A stretch of 28,836 nt of DNA from UBA8752 sp964223495 (GTDB lineage: Bacteria > Bacteroidota > Bacteroidia > Flavobacteriales_D > Sanyastnellaceae): NCBI GenBank assembly GCA_964223495.1, contig CAXQGL010000048.1, positions 1 through 28,836 on the forward strand. Direction: 5' to 3'. Every line of letters begins with the position of its first letter. The stretch's first letter is position 1. Below the pieces are notes generated by a model. That model was given only the letters and a program-made list of their open reading frames with translations. It searched no databases and was not told the DNA's origin. Shown piece after piece: positions 8,930-16,247 of the stretch. A program made the position numbers and the translations under genes.

Positions 8930-10060
8930 TCAGCAGCGCTGTTCGAGCGTGGGAATGATGCTATCCTTCCAGGCCGAGAAGGAGCCGTCGGCAATGCGTT
9001 CCCTCGCCTCCCTCATCAGATCGAGATAGAACACGAGGTTGTGCACCGTGGCGATCTGGAGGGCGAGGATTTCACCCGCCCGGAAGAGGTGGCGCACATA
9101 GGCCCTGCTGTACCGGTGGTCCACATCGGCTGTACCCATTGGGTCCAACGGGGAGAAGTCATCCTCCCATTTGCGGTTCCGCATGTTCATTGTCCCCTGT
9201 CGGGTGAACAACATGCCATTCCGGGCATTGCGGGTGGGCATCACGCAGTCAAACATGTCCACGCCGAGGGCGATGTTTTCGAGGAGATTCGCAGGAGTCC
9301 CCACCCCCATGAGATATCGGGGCTTGTCCTCGGGCAGGATTTCCGTGCACAGCGCCACACTGGCGTACATCTCCTCATGGGGTTCACCAACGGACAATCC
9401 ACCGATGGCATTGCCCGCCGCCCCGCGTTCGGCCACGGCATGTGCTGAAGCCTTCCTCAACTCGGGATAGGTCGAACCCTGCACAATGGGAAAGAGCATC
9501 TGGTCATGGCCGTATTCCGGCTCGGTTTCCGCCATCCGGGCCATGCAACGGTCCAACCAACGGTGGGTCATCTCCATGGACTCACGGGCATAACGGTAAT
9601 CACAGGGATAAGGCGGGCACTCATCAAAGGCCATGATGATGTCAGCTCCAATGACCCGCTGAATGTCCACTGCACGCTCCGGCGTGAACAGGTGTGGACT
9701 TCCATCAATGTGGGACCTGAAGGTGACGCCCTCCTCCTTGATCTTCCGGTTCTCCGCCAGGCTGTATACCTGATATCCCCCTGAATCCGTGAGGATGGGG
9801 CGCTCCCACCCCATGAAACCGTGCAGGCCGCCGGCCTTCCTGAGCACGTCCAATCCGGGCCTGAGGGACAGATGATAGGTATTGCCCAGGATGATGTCAG
9901 GGTCCACCACATCGGCCAGCACATCCTGCGGGACCGACTTCACCGAACCCTGCGTTCCAACCGGCATGAAGATGGGGGTGCGGATCACCCCGTGGGCCGT
10001 CTCCAGCGTGCCCGTCCGCGCGCTGGAATGGGGGTCTTTGGCAGCGACGTTGAAACTCAT
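8930..10060 (-). CDS. tgt: tRNA-guanine transglycosylase (queuine tRNA-ribosyltransferase), zinc-ligand-deficient form
   Basis: Tgt swaps guanine 34 for preQ1 in GUN-anticodon tRNAs on the way to queuosine. The 376-residue protein has the family's core: LTDSGGYQ (catalytic base Asp92), the substrate segment MAFDECPPYP, IGGLSVGEP, the MGVGTP loop and GVDMFDCVMPTRNARNG with nucleophile Asp271. The usual C-terminal zinc site CxCxxC is absent: the segment aligned with it (about 308-316) reads MGTADVDHR, although the downstream TVHN histidine (340) remains. From memory other Bacteroidota Tgt proteins also lack these cysteines, so this is probably lineage-wide rather than inactivation. It is first in an operon with the lptF/G-type gene. 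Confidence 0.97.
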   Translation of the reverse strand: MSFNVAAKDPHSSARTGTLETAHGVIRTPIFMPVGTQGSVKSVPQDVLADVVDPDIILGNTYHLSLRPGLDVLRKAGGLHGFMGWERPILTDSGGYQVYSLAENRKIKEEGVTFRSHIDGSPHLFTPERAVDIQRVIGADIIMAFDECPPYPCDYRYARESMEMTHRWLDRCMARMAETEPEYGHDQMLFPIVQGSTYPELRKASAHAVAERGAAGNAIGGLSVGEPHEEMYASVALCTEILPEDKPRYLMGVGTPANLLENIALGVDMFDCVMPTRNARNGMLFTRQGTMNMRNRKWEDDFSPLDPMGTADVDHRYSRAYVRHLFRAGEILALQIATVHNLVFYLDLMREARERIADGSFSAWKDSIIPTLEQRC

Positions 10061-10101
10061 TTGGGGTGTTGATGGAAAATGCCACGCCTCGGGGCGCGCG
10101 T

Positions 10102-10109
10102 CAAAAGTA
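10102..10109 (-). promoter_or_regulatory. Candidate -7 element for tgt-lptF/G
   Basis: TACTTTTG on the minus strand matches TAnnTTTG exactly and would give a leader of about 36 nt before the tgt ATG. The nearest upstream TTG is 26 nt away, longer than usual, so the -33 half is uncertain. Confidence 0.35.
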
Positions 10110-10119
10110 ACTTGGTCCC

Positions 10120-10791
10120 ATGTTGGGAACGCTTTTCAATACGGCCACCGTCGCCTTGGGCGCGGGCCTGGGTCTGGTGCTTCGCCAGCGCGTTCCCGAA
10201 AATCTACGGAAAGTGGTCTTCTCGGCCATCGGCCTGTTCACGCTGTATATAGGAGTGGACCTGATGTCCGGCATCTCCCGGCCCATCGCGATTTTCGTCG
10301 CCCTCGTGGTCGGCGGTGCCCTCGGTCATACCATCGGGGTGGACCGCCGCGTGAAGGCGGCTGCGGACCGACTGGGTGAAGGGACGGGTGCGGCATTGGT
10401 CCAATCGACCCTGCTCTTCTGCATCGGTGCGATGACCCTGGTGGGTTGCATGCGGGACGGCCTCGAAGGCGATCCGACCATCCTGATGGCCAAGGGCACC
10501 ATGGACCTGTTCAGCTCCGTGTTCCTCGCTGCTGCCCTCGGTCGGGGCGTCCTGTATTCCGCCGGGGCCGTGTTCCTGCTCCAAGGAGGATTGACCCTCG
10601 CATTCGGTACACTGGGTGCGGGAATACCCGACTTTTTGATCTCGGAACTCTCCGGACTCGGTGGCATCCTCCTCTTCGGACTCGGACTGGACCTGCTCGA
10701 CGTGCGGCAATTCCCCCTGCTCGACCTCTCCTGCTCCCTGCTGATGCTGCCCCTCGTCCTCCAGCTGATGGATGCCTTCCCGACATTCTGA
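10120..10791 (+). CDS. DUF554-family membrane protein
   Basis: The 223-residue, strongly hydrophobic protein has six to seven likely membrane segments and the DUF554 (YdfK-like) pattern: Gly-rich start TVALGAGLGLVLRQRVPE, then GLFTLYIGVDLM, a loop with CMRDGLEGDP, and the MAKGTMDLFSSVFLAAALG segment. The family's function is unknown; it is usually described as a possible transport-type membrane protein. The ATG gives the expected start. The gene lies 59 bp from the divergent tgt, and its stop is followed after 3 nt by the WYL regulator, so the two are likely co-transcribed. Confidence 0.88.
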   Translation: MLGTLFNTATVALGAGLGLVLRQRVPENLRKVVFSAIGLFTLYIGVDLMSGISRPIAIFVALVVGGALGHTIGVDRRVKAAADRLGEGTGAALVQSTLLFCIGAMTLVGCMRDGLEGDPTILMAKGTMDLFSSVFLAAALGRGVLYSAGAVFLLQGGLTLAFGTLGAGIPDFLISELSGLGGILLFGLGLDLLDVRQFPLLDLSCSLLMLPLVLQLMDAFPTF

Positions 10792-10794
10792 CCC

Positions 10795-11853
10795 ATGCCC
10801 GCGAACAAATACGCACTGCTCCGCTACCGCATCATCGACCGCTGCCTCACCAACGGCATGCGGCCATACCCCTCCAAAGAGGACCTGCGGGAAGCGTGCG
10901 AGGAAGCCCTGTATGGGAGTGCCGGCGAACGCATCAGCATCTCCACCATCGAAAAGGACCTCTGGGCCATGCGGTACGAAAGCGAACTGGGCTACCATGC
11001 GCCCATAGCATACAATGCGGAGCACAGGGGATACCATTATGAGGAGCCGGGTTACAGCATCAATGGGCTCAATCTGCAGGAGCAGGATCTGCAGGCCCTG
11101 AGGTTCGCCACGCTGACCCTGCTTCAATTCCGTGACATCCCGGTGTTCGATCAGTACGAAGCCGCCATCGGGCGCATCTTCGATCGGGTGCATGCGACGG
11201 GACCGAACGGAGAAGGAGACACGCATGTGCAATTCGAACAGGCCCCGACGACCTTGGGGACGGAGCACATTCCCGGCCTGATGTCCGGCATCACGGAACG
11301 CCGCGTAGTCCGATTCCAGTACCGGAAATTCCATGCATCCGGCCCCGAGGAGAGCGAGCGCTGCCTCGAGCCTTACCTGCTGAAGGAGTACCGCAACCGT
11401 TGGTATGTCATCGGCAAGCCGGAAGGCAGTGCGGACGTGAGGACGTTCGCCTTGGACAGGATGTTCAACGTCATCCTGGACGACGCCCGATTCGTCCGTG
11501 ACCCGGGCTTCGATGCCGACCGGTATTTCAAACACAGCCTCGGCATCACGTCAGGGTCGGGGGGTGTTGTGGAATTCCGATGGGCTGCGGCACCGTTGCT
11601 CGCCCATTACCTCGACAGTCAACCATTGCACACCTCCCAACGCCGGCTGGAGCTGGAACCGCCCCGCCCGGGCTGGACCTGTTACTCCATGCAAGTCCAT
11701 CCCACCTATGAGCTGAACCAGCTCATGCTGGGGTTCGGAGCCGATGTCATCCCCCTCGCCCCCGGGGATTGGGTGGAAGAGTTGAAGGGGGTGCACCACC
11801 GTGCCCTCGCCGCCCTCGAGGCCCTCGCGAATCGGGCGGAGCAACCCTCGTAA
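10795..11853 (+). CDS. WYL-domain transcriptional regulator
   Basis: The 352-residue protein has the layout of WYL regulators. An N-terminal DNA-binding region (about 1-75) includes YPSKEDLREACEEAL and ISISTIEKDLWAMR. A WYL domain (about 155-225) contains RVVRFQYRKF, CLEPYLLKEYRNRWYVIGK and FALDRM. A C-terminal WCX-type extension ends in a helix. WYL domains sense ligands, in some cases nucleic-acid-derived, and control varied genes including defence loci; no defence genes are adjacent here. It begins 3 nt after the DUF554 stop. A 15-bp palindrome lies 29 nt past its stop codon and could be its operator. Target and ligand are unknown. Confidence 0.92.
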   Translation: MPANKYALLRYRIIDRCLTNGMRPYPSKEDLREACEEALYGSAGERISISTIEKDLWAMRYESELGYHAPIAYNAEHRGYHYEEPGYSINGLNLQEQDLQALRFATLTLLQFRDIPVFDQYEAAIGRIFDRVHATGPNGEGDTHVQFEQAPTTLGTEHIPGLMSGITERRVVRFQYRKFHASGPEESERCLEPYLLKEYRNRWYVIGKPEGSADVRTFALDRMFNVILDDARFVRDPGFDADRYFKHSLGITSGSGGVVEFRWAAAPLLAHYLDSQPLHTSQRRLELEPPRPGWTCYSMQVHPTYELNQLMLGFGADVIPLAPGDWVEELKGVHHRALAALEALANRAEQPS

Positions 11854-11882
11854 GGCGCGGGACAAACAAATTTTTGGCGGTA

Positions 11883-11897
11883 CGTAATTCCATTACG
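11883..11897. promoter_or_regulatory. 15-bp inverted repeat, possible operator
   Basis: CGTAAT-TCC-ATTACG is a perfect 6-bp inverted repeat with a 3-nt centre, in the 84-nt gap between the WYL regulator and the small gene pair, about 40 nt upstream of the next ATG. Shape and location fit a dimeric regulator site; there is no direct evidence of binding. Confidence 0.3.
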
Positions 11898-11937
11898 GAC
11901 CCACCCGGGAACGTTGCATCATCAACGCTTTCCCACG

Positions 11938-12279
11938 ATGACATCCACCCTCCTCCTCCCCACCGATCCAGCCATCGAGTCCATCGCCTTCGCCGGCACC
12001 GATCTCCCCGTCCACCTCATCGTCTCCCACTCCTCGGGAACAGCGCGGCGCGAGCGCCGCCTGCTCGTCATCGACTATCCCAGCTTCAGCCGGTTGTTGC
12101 GCAACCGGATTCCGCGAAAGCAGGCCATCGACATCATGTCCCGACTTGGAGCACACCCGGTCGAGGACCCCCGAACAGGCCTCAGGAACTGGATACAGAT
12201 CCACCTGGAAAACGGGGTTGGACAGGCCGTACGGATTGATTCCACATCCCTGAGAACACCCTCACCCCTCGCCGCATGA
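11938..12279 (+). CDS. Small hypothetical protein (113 aa)
   Basis: I do not recognise this protein. It has a strand-rich N-terminal half (TDLPVHLIVSHSSG, ERRLLVIDYPSFSRLLRN) and a basic middle (RIPRKQAIDIMSRLGA), with no signal peptide or membrane segment. The ATG at 11938 is preferred over a TTG eight codons upstream. Its stop overlaps the next small gene's start (ATGATG), which supports both as real coupled genes. They follow the WYL regulator by 84 nt and could belong to the same transcript or be its target. Confidence 0.65.
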   Translation: MTSTLLLPTDPAIESIAFAGTDLPVHLIVSHSSGTARRERRLLVIDYPSFSRLLRNRIPRKQAIDIMSRLGAHPVEDPRTGLRNWIQIHLENGVGQAVRIDSTSLRTPSPLAA

Positions 12280-12548
12280 TGCCCCCTTTACACAGCGCGT
12301 TGGACATCACCGACCTCAACTCGGCGCAGGCGCACATCACCGCTTTCCCATGCCCGGAAGGATTCAGCACTTTCGCATGGCGCCAATTGCAGCAGACCGC
12401 CCTCTCCGTCTGGCATGCCCACCTGTCGGGGAACCCCTTTCGGGGAAACCTGCATTTCTGCCGTCCTGAATTTTACACGATGCTCCGTCAGCCATCCGGT
12501 GAAGCCATCATTCCGGACGGACTGATGCAACGCTTCCAAGCCGCTTGA
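12276..12548 (+). CDS. Small hypothetical protein (90 aa)
   Basis: Unrecognised. The start overlaps the previous gene's stop by 4 nt, implying translational coupling. It has an aromatic-rich core (FAWRQLQQTALSVWHAHL and GNLHFCRPEFYTML), two Cys, and no signal peptide or membrane helix. It is followed by about 80 nt of lower-GC sequence before the siaB-like promoter. Confidence 0.6.
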   Translation: MMPPLHSALDITDLNSAQAHITAFPCPEGFSTFAWRQLQQTALSVWHAHLSGNPFRGNLHFCRPEFYTMLRQPSGEAIIPDGLMQRFQAA

Positions 12549-12630
12549 ATCGCCACCATTTGTGGAAAAATCCCCGGTTCATCGGAATTGGACACCGGCT
12601 CTACCGACTAAATTGCTGTGTCTTGAAAAT

Positions 12631-12665
12631 TCGACGTTGTTTTTGTGCGATACGTCGATAATTTG
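12631..12665 (+). promoter_or_regulatory. Promoter of the siaB-like gene framed by an inverted repeat
   Basis: TTG at 12637-12639 is followed after 18-19 nt by ATAATTTG (12658-12665), close to the Bacteroidota -7 element; the start would lie about 20 nt upstream of the ATG. TCGACG (12631-12636) and CGTCGA (12653-12658) form a perfect inverted repeat bracketing the spacer, as an operator could. The region is clearly AT-richer than its surroundings. Confidence 0.45.
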
Positions 12666-12693
12666 TGTAAATTAGTAGAGCCAAAACTTGACT

Positions 12694-13272
12694 ATGTCGA
12701 ATCAAGGGTCCCGAAATCTCCGAATCCTGCAGCGCGAGTTGCGGTCTGTCCTTCAGAAGGACCACGGAGCCGAGGACCAGTATGGCACCCTGCTTTCCTA
12801 CATCGGACCTGTTGATTCAGCCGGGATGGAGGGCCTGCTCGCTCTCGCCGAAAAGAGCTCATCCGTCGCAGGAGGACGGACCCTGATGAAGCGGATCGGA
12901 AACGTGCTCATCGAGTGCCTCCAGAATGTGATGCGTCACGGCCTGATCGAGGAAAACGGCTTCACCCAGCTCTATTTGACCCTCGAGTCCACCCCGTTGG
13001 GATTCCAGGTCCAATGCGGCAACATGGTGGATTCGGAAATGAGGACCTACCTCAGCGCCCGCCTGTCCGAAATCAACGGCATGGAGGAGGAAGTGCTGCG
13101 CAAGACCTACATAGAAACCCTGTGCAACGGAGAAGTCACAAGCAAGGGGGGTGCGGGACTTGGCCTGCTGAGCCTCGCAAAGAAGGCCAATGGCCCCATT
13201 GAATACCGTTTCGACACACAGGAGGACAACCGAGAACTGTTCACCCTCATCGTGACCATCCGCAGGGACTGA
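12694..13272 (+). CDS. SiaB-family protein kinase (GHKL/HATPase fold)
   Basis: The 192-residue protein matches the SiaB/DUF6272 family. A GHKL ATP-binding fold is visible in the N-box-like helix NVLIECLQNVMRHG and the glycine loop GGAGLGLLSLAKK. In Pseudomonas, SiaB phosphorylates the anti-sigma-antagonist-like SiaC, countered by the phosphatase SiaA, to control a diguanylate cyclase. No SiaA, SiaC or cyclase gene is in this window, so partner and output are unknown. The ATG at 12694 fits better than a TTG two codons upstream. The gene has its own promoter-like region with an inverted repeat and ends 8 bp from a convergent gene. Confidence 0.82.
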   Translation: MSNQGSRNLRILQRELRSVLQKDHGAEDQYGTLLSYIGPVDSAGMEGLLALAEKSSSVAGGRTLMKRIGNVLIECLQNVMRHGLIEENGFTQLYLTLESTPLGFQVQCGNMVDSEMRTYLSARLSEINGMEEEVLRKTYIETLCNGEVTSKGGAGLGLLSLAKKANGPIEYRFDTQEDNRELFTLIVTIRRD

Positions 13273-13280
13273 GCCTGCCC

Positions 13281-14543
13281 CTACGTTTTTCTTTTCTTCT
13301 CCCGCGAGGCCGGGAAAAGGATGTTGTTCAGGATCAACCTGTACCCGGGAGAATTGGGATGCAGATTCAGGTCGGTCGGCGGGTCGTTGACAAGATGCCG
13401 GTAATCCTCCGGATCATGCCCCCCGTAGTAACTCCATTGTCCCTCACCCAGCGTTCCGTGGAGGTACTTCACCGATCCGATACCCCGACTCTCACCGAGG
13501 ACCGTGACGTCGGGACGGACGAACTCTTTTCGGAACGAAGTGGTCTGCCCCATGAATCCATGGATGACCTGCTCGTGGCTCTGGGTCAACATGGTCGGAA
13601 TCACATCCCACTTTGCGGAGAAATCAAACAGGGTAAAGAAATCCTTGATCTCCTTGATCTTGGAGTGGTCCTCCGTCGCATCGATATCGCTGAACTCGTA
13701 GACCATCTGGTCGCGCACGAGACGGTAGTTCCAGAAGGCGAACCCCTCTTCGAAATCCAACTTCTGTTGGGCCAGGGGATCTGCCGGATCCCCATCGAAC
13801 ATGGGCTCACAGATGTCGGTCTCCTGTGCAGCCAAGGCGATGTCGAAACTGTCCGTTCCCGAGCACATCGTGAACAGGAACCCCCCACCCAACACGAATT
13901 TCCGCATTTCCAGCGCCACGGCGCGCTTCATCTCGCTGACCTTCCCGAAGCCGAGCGATGCTGCACTCGCCTCCTGTTTGGCCTGCTCCTCCTGATACCA
14001 TGCCGCATTGCGATAGGAACGGTAGAACTTGCCGTACTGGCCCGTGAAGTCCTCATGGTGCAGGTGGAGCCAATCGTAATCCACGAGCTTGCCTTCCATC
14101 ACCTCGGCGTCGTACACGATGTCGTAGGGGATCTCCGCATAAGTCAGGACGAGGGTCACCGCATCGTCCCAGGGCAACTTGCTCTTGGGGCTGTATACCG
14201 CCACACGCGGCGCGACCTCCAGCTTGACGCGCTGCTGGTTGACCTCGGGATCCGCAATCCCTTGAAGCATCTGCTGGACCTGCACATCCGCCATGGGTTC
14301 GAAATCCACACCCCGGATGGTGCATTCACCGGAAATGGAAGGCGCCGATGGAATCAGGAAACTCCCTCCGCGATAGTTCAGGAGCCACTCGACCTCCAAA
14401 CCCTGCTCGAGCACCCAGTATGCCATTCCATAGGCCTTGAGGTGATTGGCCTGTCCCTCATCCATGGGAATCAGCAGGCGGCTCGCATGCAGCGTGCCGC
14501 AAGAAAGGAAAATCAACAGACCGAGGACACCGAAATAGCGCAT
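13281..14543 (-). CDS. Conserved exported Bacteroidota protein of unknown function (often labelled 'asparagine synthetase B')
   Basis: The 420-residue protein begins with a signal peptide (MRYFGVLGLLIFLSCGTLHA). This supports the ATG at 14543 over upstream in-frame ATGs, which would add a charged leader. The mature part opens with SRLLIPMDEGQANHLKAYG and contains WLLNYRGGSF, KLPWDDAVTLVLTYAEIPYD, DWLHLHHEDFTGQYGKF, FTMCSGTDSFDIALAA, QWSYYGGHDPEDY and LHPNSPGYRLILNN. I recall near-identical proteins across Flavobacteriia under the name asparagine synthetase B. Nothing here supports that name: there is no N-terminal catalytic Cys of a class II amidotransferase and no SGGxDS PP-loop, and the protein is exported. 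The conserved GG-Y/W-SYYGGHDPEDY region is reminiscent of glutamine-amidotransferase-like (ThuA-type) folds, but that is a guess. It starts 62 nt downstream of dnaB. Confidence 0.85.
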   Translation of the reverse strand: MRYFGVLGLLIFLSCGTLHASRLLIPMDEGQANHLKAYGMAYWVLEQGLEVEWLLNYRGGSFLIPSAPSISGECTIRGVDFEPMADVQVQQMLQGIADPEVNQQRVKLEVAPRVAVYSPKSKLPWDDAVTLVLTYAEIPYDIVYDAEVMEGKLVDYDWLHLHHEDFTGQYGKFYRSYRNAAWYQEEQAKQEASAASLGFGKVSEMKRAVALEMRKFVLGGGFLFTMCSGTDSFDIALAAQETDICEPMFDGDPADPLAQQKLDFEEGFAFWNYRLVRDQMVYEFSDIDATEDHSKIKEIKDFFTLFDFSAKWDVIPTMLTQSHEQVIHGFMGQTTSFRKEFVRPDVTVLGESRGIGSVKYLHGTLGEGQWSYYGGHDPEDYRHLVNDPPTDLNLHPNSPGYRLILNNILFPASREKKRKT

Positions 14544-14605
14544 GGACAACATGTCCCGAAGATAATTCCCCACCCCCCGGATTCGGAGCAACGGGTCCAA
14601 ACGAA

Positions 14606-16144
14606 TCAGAAGGGCGAATCGCTGTCGTCCTCGTTCATGCGGGACCCTACCGTCATGGTCTTCGCACCGCCGTTGGCGAAATCCTCATTGGGCGACATCC
14701 CCCCTTTGGATTCGAATGGACTGTCGGCGAAAGCGTCATAGTCCGAGAATTTGGCGAGGTGCTTGGTGAATCGGAGCTTGACGGTATCCAATCCACCATT
14801 CCGGTGCTTGGCCACGATAAGCTCCCCCATGTTCTCCGTGTCCATCCCATCGGCATCCTCCGTGATGCCGTAGTACTCGGGCCTATAGATGAAGCACACG
14901 ATGTCCGCGTCCTGCTCGATGGCGCCGGACTCCCTCAGGTCGGACAGAATGGGCCGCTTGTCCCCTCCCCGCGTCTCCACGGAACGGGACAACTGCGACA
15001 GGGCGATGACCGGCACATCCAACTCCTTGGCGATGCTCTTGATGGACCGGCTGATGGTGGAGATCTCTTGCTCCCTGTTGCCCTTCCCGCTGTCACCTCC
15101 GGCCGTCATCAGCTGCAGATAATCGATGATGACCATGCTGATGCCGTGTTTCTGCTTGAGGCGACGACACTTGGCCCTCAACTCGAACACGCTCAAGGCC
15201 GGAGTGTCATCGATGAAGAGTTTGGCCTTGGCCAACTTGGTGATCCGGCTCTGAAGCTGCTGGTATTCATATTCCTCCAGGTCACCCTTGCGGAATTTCT
15301 CCGCACTCAACTCCGACTCGGCAGCCACGAGACGCTGGACCAGCTGTGCCGAACTCATCTCCAACGAGAAAACGGCCACAGGCACATCGTGGTCCACCGC
15401 CATGTTGCGCGCCATGGACAGCACGAATGCGGTCTTGCCCATGCCCGGACGGGCAGCGAGCACGACCATGTCGGAACGCTGCCACCCCCCCGTCAACTTA
15501 TCGAGCGAGACGAAGCCGGTCGGAACGCCACTCACCCCGTCCTTGTTGAGGCGGGCCTGGTCAATGCCGTCGATGACCTGGCGGATCACGGTGCCCATGT
15601 CCTGCACACCCTGTCGGATGTTGCCCTCTGCCACTTCGAACAGCTGTTGTTCCGACCTGTCGAGCAGGTCGAAGACATCCGTAGTGTCCTCGAAGGCCGC
15701 TTCGATGGTCTCACCGGAGATGCGGATCAGCTCCCGCTGAATGAACTTCTGGGCCACAATCCTGGCGTGGGCTTCCACATTGGCGGAGCTCGCCACCCTG
15801 TTGGTCAGCTCCGCCACATAGGCAGGTCCACCACAGAATCCAAGGACACCCTCCTTGCGAAGCTGCTCCGTGACCGTCAGCAAATCGATGGGCTCGGACC
15901 GCCCGAACAGATCCTTGATGGCACGGTAGATCTCCCCGTGTGCATCCTTGTAGAACGCCTGCGGCTCGAGGACATCGATGACCGCATTGACGGCAGAGGA
16001 TTCCAGCATGCACGCACCGAGGACCGCCTCCTCCAACTCCACCGCCTGGGGCGGTTTCTTTCCGATTCCGGTCATACCAGGGGCCATGGCCGGCGCCTTG
16101 ATTGCGGATTTGCGCTTGTTGCTGAGGGATTTGCTGTCGGCCAC
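14606..16144 (-). CDS. dnaB: Replicative DNA helicase DnaB
   Basis: DnaB is the hexameric helicase that unwinds DNA at the replication fork. The N-terminal helical domain begins KPPQAVELEEAVLGACMLE. The RecA-like C-terminal domain has Walker A ARPGMGKTAF (Arg-Pro-Gly start about residue 232 from the chosen start), VIIDYLQLM (Walker B), ALSQLSRSVE and the HRNGGLDTVKL segment. The acidic SPF tail is typical of Bacteroidota DnaB. The chosen GTG at 16144 gives MADSKSLSNKRKS, and a weak promoter-like element lies just upstream. An ATG at 16231 is possible but would push the start close to the divergent gene. Length (512 aa) is near the family norm; no intein is present. Confidence 0.97.
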   Translation of the reverse strand: MADSKSLSNKRKSAIKAPAMAPGMTGIGKKPPQAVELEEAVLGACMLESSAVNAVIDVLEPQAFYKDAHGEIYRAIKDLFGRSEPIDLLTVTEQLRKEGVLGFCGGPAYVAELTNRVASSANVEAHARIVAQKFIQRELIRISGETIEAAFEDTTDVFDLLDRSEQQLFEVAEGNIRQGVQDMGTVIRQVIDGIDQARLNKDGVSGVPTGFVSLDKLTGGWQRSDMVVLAARPGMGKTAFVLSMARNMAVDHDVPVAVFSLEMSSAQLVQRLVAAESELSAEKFRKGDLEEYEYQQLQSRITKLAKAKLFIDDTPALSVFELRAKCRRLKQKHGISMVIIDYLQLMTAGGDSGKGNREQEISTISRSIKSIAKELDVPVIALSQLSRSVETRGGDKRPILSDLRESGAIEQDADIVCFIYRPEYYGITEDADGMDTENMGELIVAKHRNGGLDTVKLRFTKHLAKFSDYDAFADSPFESKGGMSPNEDFANGGAKTMTVGSRMNEDDSDSPF

Positions 16145-16164
16145 GGTCAAAATGGGATGAAGGA

Positions 16165-16172
16165 CCAAATTA
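16165..16172 (-). promoter_or_regulatory. Weak candidate -7 element for dnaB
   Basis: CTAATTTG on the minus strand keeps the TTTG part of the TAnnTTTG element and would place the transcript start near 16158, just ahead of the GTG at 16144. No clear -33 partner is visible. Confidence 0.25.
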
Positions 16173-16247
16173 GGCTCCACAAAGCCGCAGTTGGCTCCCA
16201 CTGTCCACCGCGATTCAACACGTGTTTCCACAAACTACCTTTTCCCC

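Noticed and set aside
8100..9029. 309-codon plus-strand open frame
   Set aside because: Antisense to the lptF/G-type gene and the end of tgt; Gln/His/Glu-rich composition without motifs.
10204..11535. 443-codon minus-strand open frame
   Set aside because: It covers parts of both the DUF554 and WYL genes on the opposite strand and has no domain features; it is a by-product of GC-rich codon use.
10795..12548. Phage-defence island marked by the WYL regulator
   Set aside because: No nuclease, helicase, toxin or other defence gene is adjacent; the neighbours are a DUF554 protein and two small unknown proteins.
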